This document shows, in pieces, positions 19,129 to 28,197 of a stretch of DNA of 64,000 nt (positions within the stretch are counted from its first letter, which is position 1; each line of letters begins with the position of its first letter). The notes under the pieces are model-generated. The model ran no database searches. It was not told where the DNA came from and saw only the letters and a program-made list of their open reading frames with translations. Both the position numbers and the translations under genes were made by a program. Source of the stretch: Gemmatimonadota bacterium (GTDB taxonomy: Bacteria; Latescibacterota; UBA2968; GCA-2709665); assembly GCA_028877215.1 (NCBI GenBank), contig JAPPFJ010000006.1:62001-126000 (forward strand). The letters run 5' to 3'.

Positions 19129-21096
19129 TCAATACCCGTGGATCGAGTGCCCGCCACCCGGAAACCAGACCATATCCACAACGAGCGAAAGCCCCACGCC
19201 GGTGGAGTAACCCACGAGCACGCCCAGGAAAAACGGCACGTAACGCCGGTAGAGCGCCGCCCCGCCGATCCGCAGAATCAGGAATTTGATCGCCCATGCC
19301 AGAAAGACCGAAAACACGGTATAACGTACAGACGTCCCAGTACCGGCAAGCGCGAATCCAACCGGGTGGAACGGCCACCAGGGAAACCGGTACTTCAGGA
19401 ATGTCAGCAAAGACATCACTGCAGCGCCAATCCCGAACAGACTCAACTGCAACCGGTGGGGCGGCTCCGGGTTGTTCAACTGGGTCATCACACGTCCAAA
19501 ACCGGACTTGCTATACCTCGTGAACGGCCAATCGTTGAAATTATAGGCCCCGTAGGTATATCCCAGATACAACGTAAACACAACCGAGAATATACACCCC
19601 AAACCGAAGGCCAGCAGTAGAGCAGCCAGCACACGCCGTCGCCCGTCCCGGGGGCATATGTCCGCCAGTTTGGCCCCGTGAATGACAGAAGGCATGAACA
19701 GGCCCTTGCCGTAGGACGCGATGCCGTTCGTGAATCCGAGCGTCGTCAGACTGGACCCCGACAGATTCCGCGATCCGAACAACGACGTGACGAACCGCTG
19801 CGGCCCCACCGGCATGCTGATGAAGACCAGACCCACATCGGATACGATGCGCGCAACGCCCAGATAGAGGATGAACGCCGCCAGCACAAACGCGCAAGCC
19901 AGGACAAGACTCATTCCGGCCTGCCACCACCAGAAGACGGCGAATAAAACGCACACGATCAGCCCGAATACCGCCGTCCGGAACGACATCATCTCATCGT
20001 TGTCATCCAGGGGCGCGTCCCTCCCTAGCGCCTTCATGAAGACCAGTTTCAAGTGGTTCCGCGACGTCCAGAACCCCCATCCCACCATCGCAAAAAAGGC
20101 GCCCAGAGGCACCCATTGGAAATCGGCGGAGGCGTGGGACCACGAACTGGCGTTAATACCCAGCCGGTTCAGAATCCCGCTGCGAATGATGAACAGAAGA
20201 TCGAAGAACCAGAGACTGAATAGCACGTCGATATTGGCAAAATAGCAGAAGGAAATCGTAAACATATTGATCCGCGTCCACAGCCCCGGGAAATATCGTT
20301 CGAACCTGATCCAGGGGCCCCATCGGATATTCGGAATCTGTGGAAATCCGGGAACGAAATAGTTGATCATGTTCCAGGCCAGAATACCGAACGCGACTGC
20401 GAATCCGATCCAGAAGAGCCGCGGGAATTCCCACGTCGCCGCCCGTTCGGTAAGGTCGGTAACCGGGCGCAATATAGGAAACGAAATGCGTTCGCTTTCC
20501 ATCCACTGCTTGCGCAGAATCACCGCGAGGCAGACCGAACCGAAAAATAGCGCGGTAATCAGACCCATCCAGCAAACCACCGGTACGAACCAGGCGTTCC
20601 AGGGAATGGCGTCGCCTGGCGGCAGACCTTCGAACAGGTGATTCAACGTGCCGTTCGTGTTTCTGGGGGCCAGCCAGTGCGGGATATTTGGATGGAAGAA
20701 CTCTCCCCACTGATTCTCCGGCGTCGCGAAATAAAACGGCGCCGCGATAGCCCCCAGGAAATAGCCCGTCAGCCCCACCGACGGTATGGCCCCGCCGACG
20801 AGACCGCCCGCCAGCACGACCAGCAGTTCCGTCGACGACATCGCATACCGACTCGCGAGCAACCGGCACAGCGGATTCAGTCCCAGCGCCAACAGGAGGT
20901 AGAGCAGCAGAGTGCCCATCGGAAAGTGACTCAACGTCATCCGCGACGCGTGGACCACGTACTCCACGTAGTTCACAATGACGTTCACCCCGACCGCCAA
21001 TACGCCGGCCAGGAGAACGCTTCGCAGCGTTACCACCTGCCTGTTAAGTCCACCGTCGATGTCGGCCGATACCGCAGCTGCCGAACCTTCTGCCAT
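19129..21096 (-). CDS. DUF6785/DUF6784-type polytopic membrane protein
   Basis: A 655-residue inner-membrane protein. The ATG at 21096 has GGGAAGGG upstream; a GTG at 21123 is possible. At least twelve hydrophobic spans are visible (such as VVTLRSVLLAGVLAVGVNVI, LLVVLAGGLVGGAIPSVGLT and WFVPVVCWMGLITALFFGSV). Recognisable stretches include NQWGEFFHPNIPHWL and PNIRWGPWIRFERYFPGLW. The pattern matches a family known mainly from Planctomycetes, Latescibacteria and Poribacteria, with OPT-transporter-like organisation. A transport role is inferred; the substrate is unknown. Confidence 0.7.
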   Translation of the reverse strand: MAEGSAAAVSADIDGGLNRQVVTLRSVLLAGVLAVGVNVIVNYVEYVVHASRMTLSHFPMGTLLLYLLLALGLNPLCRLLASRYAMSSTELLVVLAGGLVGGAIPSVGLTGYFLGAIAAPFYFATPENQWGEFFHPNIPHWLAPRNTNGTLNHLFEGLPPGDAIPWNAWFVPVVCWMGLITALFFGSVCLAVILRKQWMESERISFPILRPVTDLTERAATWEFPRLFWIGFAVAFGILAWNMINYFVPGFPQIPNIRWGPWIRFERYFPGLWTRINMFTISFCYFANIDVLFSLWFFDLLFIIRSGILNRLGINASSWSHASADFQWVPLGAFFAMVGWGFWTSRNHLKLVFMKALGRDAPLDDNDEMMSFRTAVFGLIVCVLFAVFWWWQAGMSLVLACAFVLAAFILYLGVARIVSDVGLVFISMPVGPQRFVTSLFGSRNLSGSSLTTLGFTNGIASYGKGLFMPSVIHGAKLADICPRDGRRRVLAALLLAFGLGCIFSVVFTLYLGYTYGAYNFNDWPFTRYSKSGFGRVMTQLNNPEPPHRLQLSLFGIGAAVMSLLTFLKYRFPWWPFHPVGFALAGTGTSVRYTVFSVFLAWAIKFLILRIGGAALYRRYVPFFLGVLVGYSTGVGLSLVVDMVWFPGGGHSIHGY

Positions 21097-21365
21097 AGTA
21101 CCCTTCCCCGCATCATCCGACACCTGATACGGTGAGCCATCGGAACAAACGTAGACCCGGGATCAATGCAATCGATATTCACGACTCCAGCGACCAGCCG
21201 TCTCCATTCACCTGGACACAGCAATATACATAACGAACGTAACAAACACAAAAATCGGGCCCCAACGACCAGGCCCGAAGTGCATCATTTGAAATCGCAT
21301 CTGAATCCGTCACGGGATTGGCGGTCCCATTGGAAACGGGATTTTCTGTAGAATTGACTTACTGT

Positions 21366-21737
21366 TCAGGGAAGTGCCTTTATGCCCACTCTGCCGCCAT
21401 CGATAACCTGAACCGTCAACTCATAGCCGTCCAGCAAAGACATTCCGATCAGCGGGTCACTGTCCACACAGTCCACAGCGAAACGACGTGGCCTGCCGTC
21501 CCATATAACAGTCGCTTCGTAAACGTCGAAAAGGACCTCGCTTCCGTCCGCCAGCATGGCCCTGCTTCACCTGCGCCAGGGAAGGCGAAGGTGTGCGACC
21601 AGAGAAGCAGGCACGGTCAACCAGCCATCGAACCCCGTATCAATCACCGCCTCGACCTCCTGTGCCTGTTCCTCATGGCCTCGCACCGTTACGGAAATTA
21701 CGGCCTCCCGGTAGGCGGTAACGATACCGGCTATCAC
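21366..21737 (-). pseudogene. Clan AA (retropepsin-like) aspartic protease with in-frame TGA
   Basis: About 124 codons. The likely start is GTG at 21737, whose last bases overlap the stop of the upstream gene (GTGA), typical of coupled translation. The N-terminal half reads IAGIVTAYREAVISVTV, then VEAVIDTGFDGWLTVPASLV with the catalytic DTG, ending LRLPWRR. An in-frame TGA at 21567-21569 follows. The same frame then continues with SRAMLADGSEVLFDVYEATV, PLIGMSLLDGYELTVQVIDGG and a normal C-terminus. Both halves align with single-chain members of this family, so one CGA-to-TGA change is the simple reading. A sequencing error is possible. Other genes here use TGA as stop, which argues against recoding. 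Confidence 0.75.
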
Positions 21738-22009
21738 GTCTCTACCGACCGGAAACGCGGTCCGAAGCGGCGTGTATAACGCGAACCGACTCGCCTCATC
21801 CACATTTGCGCATCAGGCCTGCGGGACAGAAGACGATCTGACGCCCCAAGTTCATCCGCGTCAACTTCATAATCGCCAGTCTCGATATCGATGACTACAT
21901 ACTTCCCTTCGTTATCTGCCTCAATGCGGAGGCGTATGTCTCGCTCGTAAATCTCATCACCGCGCCGAGCGAACTCTTCTTTGCTAAAACGGGGGTGTGA
22001 TACTGACAT
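21734..22009 (-). CDS. Small protein coupled to the aspartic protease
   Basis: A 91-residue charged protein. The start at 22009 (MSVSHPRFSKEEFARRGDEI) has GGGAGGAGG six bases upstream; earlier in-frame ATGs lack it. It contains the β-strand pattern KYVVIDIETGDYEVDADEL and ends in an Arg-rich segment. Its TGA overlaps the GTG of the protease. Small proteins of this shape commonly precede clan AA proteases in cyanobacteria and other phyla, where the pair resembles a toxin-antitoxin-like cassette, but no function has been shown. No domain name is claimed. Confidence 0.6.
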   Translation of the reverse strand: MSVSHPRFSKEEFARRGDEIYERDIRLRIEADNEGKYVVIDIETGDYEVDADELGASDRLLSRRPDAQMWMRRVGSRYTRRFGPRFRSVET

Positions 22010-22184
22010 TTTCCTCCTCCCGTTCGATGGTTTCATCGTTCTTCGCAGCAATGTGAACAAGAGCATCTACTTGAGAAATATACAACTTGAATATAGTCAT
22101 GTCCAGGTCCAATTGATCCTGCTTCCGGATATACCTTAACGCGTGTATACAGAAAACAGACTGAGACTTTGACATCAATGCCAT
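21984..22184 (-). CDS. Possible small ORF upstream of the protease pair
   Basis: A 66-residue open frame (internal Met at codon 29: MTIFKLYISQVDALVHIAAK) that overlaps the next gene by about 26 bases. It is Leu/Ile-rich and helical in look. No ribosome site is clear. It may be a short leader peptide or non-coding; it is listed because the 190-base gap has no other content. Confidence 0.25.
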   Translation of the reverse strand: MALMSKSQSVFCIHALRYIRKQDQLDLDMTIFKLYISQVDALVHIAAKNDETIEREEENVSITPPF

Positions 22185-22200
22185 TTTTTGTACAACCCCA

Positions 22201-23814
22201 CTAAACCCCTGCCGCCCACGTGTTTCCGCCCGCCCGAACCCTTCCTTCCAACTTCAGGTATTCCGCGCAGTGCGCGTCGCCGGCGACGCCCCCAACCACC
22301 TGCAACTCGTGCCCCATCTCGAGCAAACCGTCCTGAATGGCCTCGTCAAGAGATCTCGTCACCATCACGGGCTCCTCCATCTGGACGTGCATCCGGGGAC
22401 CGGACGCGGCCTCGAAAGCAGACGCGCCGAAATCCACGATCTTCTGGGCGATCCGCGCATTCACGCTCACGAGCCGGCGCCCCCCCGGCAGCCCAGTCGC
22501 AACGTCACGGTCAGGAAGGCGAACCATCAGCGGCGCCGTATTGTTCAAGGGCCTTTTCCGGGGCGCCACTGAGTTCCTGCGTCCGGGCCGCGGATCCAGG
22601 CGACACATCCCGTGCCCCAGGATCAGACCGGTACCGGGCACCGTAACCAGGGACCCGAATGCGCCGCCCTGCGAAATCGTCACGGACGCCACGTTGCCTT
22701 CAACGTCCGCCGTGGAAACGTGGAGTGTCCCTGCCGTAGAATCTCCCTCGGGCCTCGGCGACCGCCGATCCACAGATTCCGGAAACTGGCGCATCGACTC
22801 AACTCGTCCTGCCGCGTAGTCTTTGCTCAGAAACCGCTGGACCGGAACGTCGACGTGATCCGGATCGCCCAGGTACAGCAACCGGTCGCGCCACGCCAGT
22901 TTCAGCACTTCAGACAACCGGTGCCAGTACGTTAGCATATCCTCGGGCACGGGCTCGAAGCACTCCAGCATGTTGAGGATCTGCAGCGCAGTCAACCCGC
23001 CGTTCGGCAAAACCGCGGCATAGACGGTCGCGTCGCGGTACGTCGTCTCGTACGGCGCGGTGACACGCGGCTCAAATCCCGCCATATCCTCCCTCGTAAG
23101 CGCACCGCCGGAACTGTTGACGTGGTCCGCGATCCTCCGTCCGATTTCTCCATCGTAAAAGTCGCGCCACCCCGCCTCGCACGCACGCGTCAGGGATTTC
23201 TCCATATCCCGCCGGTGCCAGACGTCGTCCGCCGCGGGCAATCGCCCTTGCGGCATCAGGTGCTTCTCCGTTGCAGGAAACCGCCGGATCACCGGCTCCA
23301 GGTTCCGAATCGCTGCGGCCGTGGAACCGAACGGGAATCCGTTCTCCAGCAGTGTCAGGGACGGGGCCACGATATCGGACCACTTCAAGCGGCCCCATCG
23401 CTCCCACAACACCCCCATCCCCGCCATCATTCCGGGCGGCCCCACGGCGCGGGGTCCGTGGACATTGGCGTTATCCCGCACGGAACAGAGATACTCGTTT
23501 TCGTTGATCCCCTTCGGACCGTCCTCTATCGGCATCACGTCGTACATCGTCTCGCTGGCCGACGCGGGCGCAATGGAGTTGGCATCCAGAGACCATACCC
23601 TCCCGGTCCGACCGTCGAGCACCAGCGCGCAAAGCACGTAACCCATCACCCCCGTGGACTGCGGCTGCAGCATACAGCAGGCCATGCTGGCTGCGGCGGC
23701 AGCGTCCATCGCGTTCCCGCCCCGCTCCAGCACGCGCGCGCCCACTCGGGCCGCCTCCTCCGGCCCCGCGGCAACTGCGCCGTGACACGTGAGGACCTCT
23801 TTTCCTTCGACCAT
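22201..23814 (-). CDS. Gamma-glutamyltransferase family protein
   Basis: A 537-residue Ntn-hydrolase. The start at 23814 is favoured by GGGGAG upstream over an ATG at 23841. N-terminal: VLERGGNAMDAAAAASMACC. The autoprocessing and catalytic Thr is in TAGTLHVSTADVEGNVASVT, the usual small-subunit start. Later come NNTAPLMV and GLPGGRRLVSVNARIAQ. The order matches GGT heavy and light chains (glutathione and gamma-glutamyl amide hydrolysis or transfer). No signal peptide is seen, so it is likely a cytoplasmic acylase-like member rather than periplasmic GGT. It stands alone on the minus strand between a protease remnant and an aminotransferase remnant. Confidence 0.85.
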   Translation of the reverse strand: MVEGKEVLTCHGAVAAGPEEAARVGARVLERGGNAMDAAAAASMACCMLQPQSTGVMGYVLCALVLDGRTGRVWSLDANSIAPASASETMYDVMPIEDGPKGINENEYLCSVRDNANVHGPRAVGPPGMMAGMGVLWERWGRLKWSDIVAPSLTLLENGFPFGSTAAAIRNLEPVIRRFPATEKHLMPQGRLPAADDVWHRRDMEKSLTRACEAGWRDFYDGEIGRRIADHVNSSGGALTREDMAGFEPRVTAPYETTYRDATVYAAVLPNGGLTALQILNMLECFEPVPEDMLTYWHRLSEVLKLAWRDRLLYLGDPDHVDVPVQRFLSKDYAAGRVESMRQFPESVDRRSPRPEGDSTAGTLHVSTADVEGNVASVTISQGGAFGSLVTVPGTGLILGHGMCRLDPRPGRRNSVAPRKRPLNNTAPLMVRLPDRDVATGLPGGRRLVSVNARIAQKIVDFGASAFEAASGPRMHVQMEEPVMVTRSLDEAIQDGLLEMGHELQVVGGVAGDAHCAEYLKLEGRVRAGGNTWAAGV

Positions 23815-23852
23815 TAAATGTCTCCCCTGGCGGGCGACCACAAGGGTCGCCC

Positions 23853-24234
23853 CTACGCAGCGCCTTTGTTGATTCCAGTCCCGATATCTCTTATGTCCGA
23901 CTCTTCCATATGTTCATGGGTGCCACGTACCGCGACCGCCCGCAGACCTGCGACGGCCTGGGGCGTGGTGTCCGGTCCATAATGGTACTCGCGGTCCGTC
24001 ACCCCGCAGGTGAATCGCCGCAGACCCACCGGTGGAACTTTGCGCGTACCTGACGCCGTAGAAATCGGAAAACGACGCTTCGAATTCCTTTACATAGCGA
24101 CCGCTCTTTCCGAACAGATTCTGGCTTCGCACCGCATCCAACAACAATTCCTCCTCCCGCTGCCCGAACGGCGCCCGGGCAGGAAACGGTCTGGTCCGTA
24201 CCTTCTTTCCTCCATCTATCGCCAGTTCTTCCAT
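23853..24234 (-). pseudogene. DegT/DnrJ/EryC1-family aminotransferase, internally deleted
   Basis: The start at 24234 still has a good GGAGG. The first ~95 residues are a normal family N-terminus: MEELAIDGGKKVRTRPFPAR, EEELLLDAVRSQNLFGKSG, YVKEFEASFSDFYGVRYAQS and STGGSAAIH. After that the central PLP domain (roughly 280 residues, including the Lys) is missing. In another frame there is a short stretch ending MEESDIRDIGTGINKGAA and TAG at 23853, which looks like the family C-terminus. In the first frame translation runs on to a stop at 23914. This is a deletion remnant and cannot be catalytic. Family enzymes aminate keto-sugars. Confidence 0.7.
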
Positions 24235-24380
24235 TTTGCCTCCAACAAAAGAAAAATCCAGAAGCCGGAAATCAGATTCCGGAAGGAAAACCTGATTCTC
24301 TTCCAAATCCTGACTTTCGACTCCTGGATTCCACGAGGCGCGTTACCCCAACCATCGTCTACCCGCCCTGTCCCCATCAC

Positions 24381-26783
24381 TTACCGCTCCAACCTGAACA
24401 GGACCTCCTTCTCGGCTGCCGCATTGCCGTTCTGATCCTCAACGCGGACCGTCAGCCTGTTCACGCCGGACTTGGCATTCCCCAGGTCCATCTCGAAATA
24501 CTCCTGCAAATCCGTTTCCTCACGGATCTGCTCCGTGGATACCGAAACCTCCGGATTTCGTTCGCCCCTGCGGAAAAGGCCGCCGACCCCCGCCCAGAGC
24601 CGTCCGAACGTGCCGCCCTTCTCCGGCATTGAATGGATCGTATAGTGCAACGTAAACCGGCTCTGGCCGAACGTATCCGGTTTCAGCCCATAGGCTTCGT
24701 AATAGACAAACGGGTGCTGGTTCATTCGATAAGTCTTGGTGGTCATCGGAATCACCCAGATGCCGCCGCCCTTGTCATATTTCTCCAGGCCGCCCTCCGT
24801 GGACACCTGAAATCCCAGTTCCAGACCGCTCAGCTTCAACGTATCCAGCGAATAATCCTCGACCTCGAGCCGTTCCTTGTAAATACCTGAATGGCCAGAA
24901 ACCAGATCCTTGACCTGTACGCGCATTTCGTAGGCGCCCGGGCTCACGTCCAGTGCGAGTTGATTCGGAATAAAGGTCCCCTTACCCGTATAGAGTTCCT
25001 TCGAGGTACGCAGTACCAACTCTTCGCTATCCTGCAGCGTGTGTCCGGATTCCGCATCGTACAGCGCAACCGCGCAACCCAACTGAAACACGGGCTGGTC
25101 TTCCGTTTCTGACTCGCTCAGACTGCGCGGCGGGATTCCATAGTAGACCTCCACGCGCGTCTTGCCATTGGATCCTCTAAACGTCGCACGATCATAATAG
25201 AAGTCCAGAAATGCCTCACGTCCGCCCGGCAGATAGTGTTCGGGCATCTGCCGTATGCTCCGGTTCATCACCATTGCGGGCGAGAACTTCACCATCCGGC
25301 TGGTCCGCCGCAACGCGCCTTCGTCGAATGCCGCAGCGGGCACGGGCGCAAAGTCGAACTTCCCGCCGCCCATCTCGTTGGTAAACACCACCTCGATTCC
25401 CCCGGCAACACCGGTGTAGACCCAGGACTCCCACTTTATAAAGGACATGAAGTCCCCACCCGTCACCTGTGTGCGGTTCGGGGATAAAGTCACCTCGTAA
25501 TTGTCTCCATCCAGCGCCGACATGTCAGCGGGCGGCAGCGGATCATCGGCCAGCGCCGGCGCACCCTCTTCCACCTCCAGCGGGTCGGGCGCCTCGCCCC
25601 GATCGGTGCCCGGGGGCAGTTCAGCGGGGAAGTCAAGGCCAACCTCGTGCATCCTGCGAATCGGAAATACCGGCCCACGCCCGACATCCATCATGCTGTG
25701 CGGCCCGTAGATGTCGTGGGCGACACGCTCCTTGATCCGCTCCACGGCAACCGGCATGGGCGCCGCCACGCTGCCGGACGTCGACCGGTATTCCGGCGCG
25801 CCGTACCGGATATAGACCTCGCCCCGCCGGTCCCACGGATTCGCCCTCTCGGAAAACGCGGCCCGCGAATACCACACGCGGCGATAGTGCTCCAGCTTGC
25901 GCTCGTTCACGGCAGTCATCAGATCCGGGTCTCTCACCGACCAGAACCTTACCAGAAACTCCCGTCGCGCCGCGGGTTCGTTCTCAGTCGCCCGATAGGC
26001 AATCAGCTCCTCCCTGGATGCGATCTGACTCACATCCTGGTACAACAGGCGTTCCTCGGGCGGCATTCGGGAAAACCCCCTGCCGTAATATTGCAACGCA
26101 AGGTCCAGAGCTTCCCGGCTTGCGCAGGCCTGCGCAACAACGGGCAACAGCAGCCCTTCGTCCGTCGTTACTTCCAACGAATCCAGGGCTTGAGAGGGCA
26201 AGTCCTCAAAGACGCCCGTCCGGATATAGGCCGTGACCACGGCCTGGAGCACGGTCGGATCCCGCGTCCGGTCTACCGATAGAGAGCGCACGTAGGCATG
26301 GAGTGAATTTTCGTAGTCCTCGATGTCGGAATACAACCGTCCCATAAGCCGATGGACCAGTTCGAATCCGGGCGAAAGCGCGGCTGCCCGCGTGGCATGG
26401 TAGATTGTCTGCTCGGAATACCTCCCTTTTTCTCCCTCCGCGGTCCCCGACCTGTAGGAGGCCAGCGCCATCCCGAAGTGGGCGGGCGCAAACCTGTCGT
26501 TTTTCGATAGCGCCGATTGAAACGCCTCTCTGGCGCCCGCGAGGTCCGTCTTCAGCAGCCGGGCGTATCCGATCCGGGTATCCATGCCGGCCGTATCCGA
26601 TATAATTCGAGGCCAGTACGCGCGCAACGCTCGCTGGACCTCCACGTCGGGTCCGGAGGCGGCGGTCGTATCAGCGGCCGTCTGCGGTGCCTTTTCTTCG
26701 GCGCCAACAAGTGGACTACCCGTAAGCAGAAACGTCAATCCAGCAAGCATAGGGACCAGCGTCCACGATCGGTTCCGGTACAT
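24381..26783 (-). CDS. GWxTD-domain TPR protein, shorter paralogue
   Basis: An 800-residue secreted protein, with the start at 26783 where GAGG is at proper distance (an ATG two codons earlier is too close). The signal peptide ends near LVGAEE. TPR-like helices at ~50-230 (FAPAHFGMALASYRSG, YENSLHAYVRSLSV). The GWxTD-type domain at ~240-330 includes NERKLEHYRRVWYSRAAF and PWDRRGEVYIRYGAPEYR. Ig-like strands run to the C-terminus (YSLDTLKLSGLELGFQVSTE). It shares long stretches with the 1249-residue protein at 13992-17741, minus its propeller region. Likely extracytoplasmic scaffolding; function unproven. Confidence 0.8.
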   Translation of the reverse strand: MYRNRSWTLVPMLAGLTFLLTGSPLVGAEEKAPQTAADTTAASGPDVEVQRALRAYWPRIISDTAGMDTRIGYARLLKTDLAGAREAFQSALSKNDRFAPAHFGMALASYRSGTAEGEKGRYSEQTIYHATRAAALSPGFELVHRLMGRLYSDIEDYENSLHAYVRSLSVDRTRDPTVLQAVVTAYIRTGVFEDLPSQALDSLEVTTDEGLLLPVVAQACASREALDLALQYYGRGFSRMPPEERLLYQDVSQIASREELIAYRATENEPAARREFLVRFWSVRDPDLMTAVNERKLEHYRRVWYSRAAFSERANPWDRRGEVYIRYGAPEYRSTSGSVAAPMPVAVERIKERVAHDIYGPHSMMDVGRGPVFPIRRMHEVGLDFPAELPPGTDRGEAPDPLEVEEGAPALADDPLPPADMSALDGDNYEVTLSPNRTQVTGGDFMSFIKWESWVYTGVAGGIEVVFTNEMGGGKFDFAPVPAAAFDEGALRRTSRMVKFSPAMVMNRSIRQMPEHYLPGGREAFLDFYYDRATFRGSNGKTRVEVYYGIPPRSLSESETEDQPVFQLGCAVALYDAESGHTLQDSEELVLRTSKELYTGKGTFIPNQLALDVSPGAYEMRVQVKDLVSGHSGIYKERLEVEDYSLDTLKLSGLELGFQVSTEGGLEKYDKGGGIWVIPMTTKTYRMNQHPFVYYEAYGLKPDTFGQSRFTLHYTIHSMPEKGGTFGRLWAGVGGLFRRGERNPEVSVSTEQIREETDLQEYFEMDLGNAKSGVNRLTVRVEDQNGNAAAEKEVLFRLER

Positions 26784-27122
26784 CGTCATCGTCCTCGTTT
26801 CGGGTTGGCGACGACACGTCAGACCGCGCGCCTGACGTCTGAAGTGCGGCGATCGAATCTATCCTGCTGCTACGTATATTACTTGGATGTCCATAGTAGC
26901 AATTGGTTGCAGAAAATCACAAATGCGGGGAGACGGGAGACGAAAGAGGTAAGAGATGACTCGCCTCGTCAGGTTGCAATTCATGCCGGAGGCGTAAAGG
27001 AGGAACATATCGGCAAAGTCCTCTTCTCACGTCTTCCGTCTCCCGTCTACCCGTTTCTCATAATAAGAAAGGAGGACGATCCGATGGACCGCCCCCCTTT
27101 GTGTTTACCCCGCACCGTGCCC
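26784..27122. other. Intergenic region with dispersed repeat copy A
   Basis: About 340 bases between the PorV-type and GWxTD genes. No gene is supported. It contains a repeat at roughly 26929-27053 that is related, in reverse orientation, to sequence at 35862-35967. The right end carries the 24-base motif at 27029-27052, and a related inverted end lies at 26929-26950. Confidence 0.5.
26929..27053 (-). repeat. Dispersed ~100 bp repeat, copy A
   Basis: Read on the minus strand this matches 35862-35967 over about 100 bases with scattered changes. Shared parts include GCCTCCGGC in the middle and runs of CGTCT(T/C)N at the end. The two ends of copy A are also inverted to each other (GGGAGACGGGAGACG against its complement near 27035-27052), so the element can fold. 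Confidence 0.5.
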
Positions 27123-28166
27123 CTAGAACGTCCCGCCCACGGACAAACGCAACGGTGGATCGAAGATGCCCAGATCCGCGTTGTGGTAGGAAAGATCCAC
27201 GGTGATCAGCTGACCGCCCGGCAGTTCGTGCTTCAGACCGGCGCCGACGCTCCAGCTCTCGAGAGCCGTGTGCGTCCGGTAACCCGCACGAAGCGCCAGC
27301 GTGTTCTCGAGCCAGAGTTCCCCGCCCATGCGGGTAATCGGCCGGAAGTCCGTCACGAACTCGTGCTCCAGTGAGAGCGTGAAGTATCCGGGATCGCCCT
27401 TCTGTCCGAATATCTCCATCGCGCCGCCGAGGGAGTACGTGGTGGGCATAACCGCCGTGAAACCGCCCTCAGTCGCCTTGACGTTCGGGCCCAGGTTCCG
27501 GAAACTCATGGCGATCCTGCTGCTGCGGTACCCCGTATAGAAATGGGTACCGATACTGTAGTCCAGTGTTGAGACCTTCTCAAGGTGAAGATCTTCCTGG
27601 ATCCAGCGAATCTGACCGCCCAGCATGAATTTGTCGGTCATCTTCTTGGCGAAAATAGCGCCGAGGGCAATATCGCTGCCCCTGAACTTGGTACCCGTGC
27701 CCCAGGGGGCCGTCGGCGTGGTGACTTCCATCTCCTCCGTCTGAAAGCTGTTCACCGTAAACCCGATGGTCCCGAACCCGGCGTTGAACGCCAGAGCTCC
27801 CGAGACCAGCGAAGAGTTGGACAGCCAGCGGGTGTAGTTCAGCGTATAGCCTACGTTCTCGATGTGCCCGATGCCAGCGGCATTCCAGAACGCGGAGGTG
27901 ATATCGTCGGCGATGGCGGTGTAGGCCCCGCCCATCGCCTCGGCGCGGGCGCCCTGACCGATTTTCAGAAACGGGAACTCGGAAAGTCCCACGCGCTCGA
28001 CCCAGAGGCCCCAAGCCTTGTCTACGTTCTCCATCTTCGGATCGATCAACGCCCCGTCGCGCGTCCCGGTGCCGGGCGCCGGCTGCTCTACCGCCATCGT
28101 CGGCTTCACGGACAGGAGAGCGACGGTCACGAGGGCCAATCCCAAGATGAGCCATCCTTTTTTCAT
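27123..28166 (-). CDS. PorV/PorQ-family outer-membrane beta-barrel
   Basis: A 347-residue protein with AAGGAG before the start. Signal peptide MKKGWLILGLALVTVALLSV... to about residue 25. The hallmark segment is FLKIGQGARAEAMGGAYTAI, followed by FWNAAGIGHIE; it is diagnostic of the PorV/UPF0164 family. The rest is amphipathic β-strands, ending in RLSVGGTF with a terminal aromatic. PorV in the type IX secretion system brings cargo with C-terminal domains to the attachment complex. The adjacent upstream gene encodes a protein with such a C-terminal domain, which supports that role. No other T9SS component is in the window. Confidence 0.85.
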   Translation of the reverse strand: MKKGWLILGLALVTVALLSVKPTMAVEQPAPGTGTRDGALIDPKMENVDKAWGLWVERVGLSEFPFLKIGQGARAEAMGGAYTAIADDITSAFWNAAGIGHIENVGYTLNYTRWLSNSSLVSGALAFNAGFGTIGFTVNSFQTEEMEVTTPTAPWGTGTKFRGSDIALGAIFAKKMTDKFMLGGQIRWIQEDLHLEKVSTLDYSIGTHFYTGYRSSRIAMSFRNLGPNVKATEGGFTAVMPTTYSLGGAMEIFGQKGDPGYFTLSLEHEFVTDFRPITRMGGELWLENTLALRAGYRTHTALESWSVGAGLKHELPGGQLITVDLSYHNADLGIFDPPLRLSVGGTF

Positions 28167-28197
28167 AGCAGTTCTCCTTAAATCGTCGCGAGGTTCG

